Positions 11,264 through 11,883 of a DNA stretch of 11,883 nt are shown here, one piece after another. The stretch covers positions 1 to 11,883 of the forward strand of contig DAOUEW010000119.1 in NCBI GenBank assembly GCA_034430275.1. The letters are read 5' to 3'. A program made the translations under genes and the position numbers. How positions within the stretch are numbered: position 1 is the stretch's first letter; the number at the start of each line of letters is the position of its first letter. Under the pieces are notes generated by a model. The model had not been told where the DNA came from, did no database searches, and saw only the letters and a list, made by a program, of their open reading frames with translations. The stretch comes from JAUVXJ01 sp034430275. Lineage in GTDB: Bacteria; Chloroflexota; Anaerolineae; UBA7937; B3-Chlor.

Positions 11264-11883
11264 TCAGATGACGCCTGCGTCTCTCAGCTCGCGCACTCTC
11301 TGAGCTCCGTAGCCCAGCGCGTCCCCATAGATCTCGTCGTTGTGCTCTCCCAAGCGCGGAGGGAACGACATCCGCATACCTGTGGACCGCAAGTACTCCG
11401 TGATCACCGGTGTGGGCGGCAGGAATGCCTCCGTGCCTGTTCGTGAGTCGGTGGCTGTTATCAACCTATCCTTGACCAGCGGATCTTCTACCACGTCTTC
11501 AATGCGACTCACGGTGGAGATAGGGACCGTAATGCTGCGGAACAGTGCTATCAGATCCTCCGTGCTCCTGGTTCTGGTTATCTCGCTTATCTCCTCATTC
11601 AAGCGCTCCACATCCGCTATCCGCCCGGCGTTGGTCTTCCGCTCCTCGCTGTGAAGTGACTCGAACCCTGACGACTCCGTCATAGCTTGCCATTGCCTGT
11701 CGTTGCCCACAGCGATGTACACGTAGCCATCTTTGGTCTCGTACACAGAAACTGGAGCGAAGAACTCGTGGGTGTTTCCTCTGCGCGTGATGGTCGCGCC
11801 AAAGCTCTTGGTGAGCATGATCGGATTCACTTCCCAGGAGACCAGGCTCTGAAACATGGAGACATCCACGCGCGAGCCCTCCC
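11264..11883 (-). CDS. CaiB/BaiF family III CoA-transferase, C-terminal part (5' end outside window)
   Basis: The last 205 codons of a family III (formyl-CoA/carnitine type) CoA-transferase, open to the right edge. The visible part starts at the region VDVSMFQSLVSW, typical of the middle of the protein after GxGQxVDVSL. It contains DGYVYIAVGNDRQWQAM, the VVEDPLVKDR motif and the end LGEHNDEIYGDALGYG, all family signatures. The catalytic aspartate lies in the missing N-terminal part and cannot be checked. These enzymes transfer CoA between carboxylic acids without free acyl-adenylate. The gene is first in the visible operon and stops 31 nt before the HisC-like gene. It probably activates the pathway substrate or recycles CoA from a product; the acids involved are unknown. 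Confidence 0.92.
   Translation of the reverse strand, partial: EGSRVDVSMFQSLVSWEVNPIMLTKSFGATITRRGNTHEFFAPVSVYETKDGYVYIAVGNDRQWQAMTESSGFESLHSEERKTNAGRIADVERLNEEISEITRTRSTEDLIALFRSITVPISTVSRIEDVVEDPLVKDRLITATDSRTGTEAFLPPTPVITEYLRSTGMRMSFPPRLGEHNDEIYGDALGYGAQRVRELRDAGVI

Noticed and set aside
1..11883. CRISPR arrays, tRNA or rRNA genes, insertion sequences
   Set aside because: No regularly spaced repeats, cloverleaf-like segments, rRNA blocks or transposase frames were found on either strand by reading.

Overview
The window is bacterial, with dense gene packing, short intergenic gaps and a G+C-rich composition. The gene content fits a Chloroflexota (Dehalococcoidia/SAR202-like) or similar anaerobic or microaerobic heterotroph: a receiver-CpaE fusion, a BldC-like regulator, a family III CoA-transferase, tandem acyl-CoA dehydrogenases and a molybdenum hydroxylase of the 4-hydroxybenzoyl-CoA reductase type. 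The lineage is an inference from gene content; there is no rRNA or other marker gene.

Left part (1-1681, minus strand). This is a regulatory and pilus-type transcription unit. A strong sigma70-like promoter (-35 at 1676-1681, -10 at 1652-1657) leads into a class I cyclic-di-GMP (GEMM) aptamer (about 1512-1610) and an intrinsic terminator (1455-1480). An 8-nt aptamer segment is exactly complementary to the 5' arm of the terminator, which suggests a transcriptional OFF switch. Downstream come a 66-aa BldC/MerR-like DNA-binding protein, a possible acidic Cys-containing micro-ORF, and a response-regulator receiver fused to a CpaE/TadZ-type MinD-family ATPase that runs off the left edge. This unit probably feeds a Tad/Flp pilus or related surface-machinery operon.

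Middle (1682-3151, plus strand). An orphan OmpR/PhoB-type response regulator (2026-2724) is divergent from the riboswitch unit. It is followed by about 430 bp of structured, G+C-rich non-coding DNA with T-box-like sequence blocks and strong hairpins but no gene to regulate on that strand.

Right part (3152-11883, minus strand). Nine colinear genes form a probable operon with gaps of 4-52 nt or short overlaps. In transcription order they are a CaiB/BaiF CoA-transferase (5' end outside the window), a HisC-like aminotransferase, an acyl-CoA dehydrogenase interrupted by an in-frame TAG, a second acyl-CoA dehydrogenase, the FAD/[4Fe-4S], [2Fe-2S] and molybdenum subunits of a 4-hydroxybenzoyl-CoA-reductase-like enzyme, a methylmalonyl-CoA-epimerase-like VOC protein that has lost most metal ligands, and a stand-alone B12-binding mutase small subunit. 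Together they point to CoA-thioester catabolism: CoA transfer, alpha/beta-dehydrogenation, Mo-dependent hydroxylation or reductive dehydroxylation, then isomerisation or carbon-skeleton rearrangement. The substrate cannot be read from the sequence.

Most notable points: the c-di-GMP riboswitch with a visible antiterminator, the amber-interrupted acyl-CoA dehydrogenase with an intact in-frame C-terminus, the two dehydrogenases without the usual catalytic Glu, the exact HcrB cluster-ligand spacing, and the unusual gene combination of the operon.
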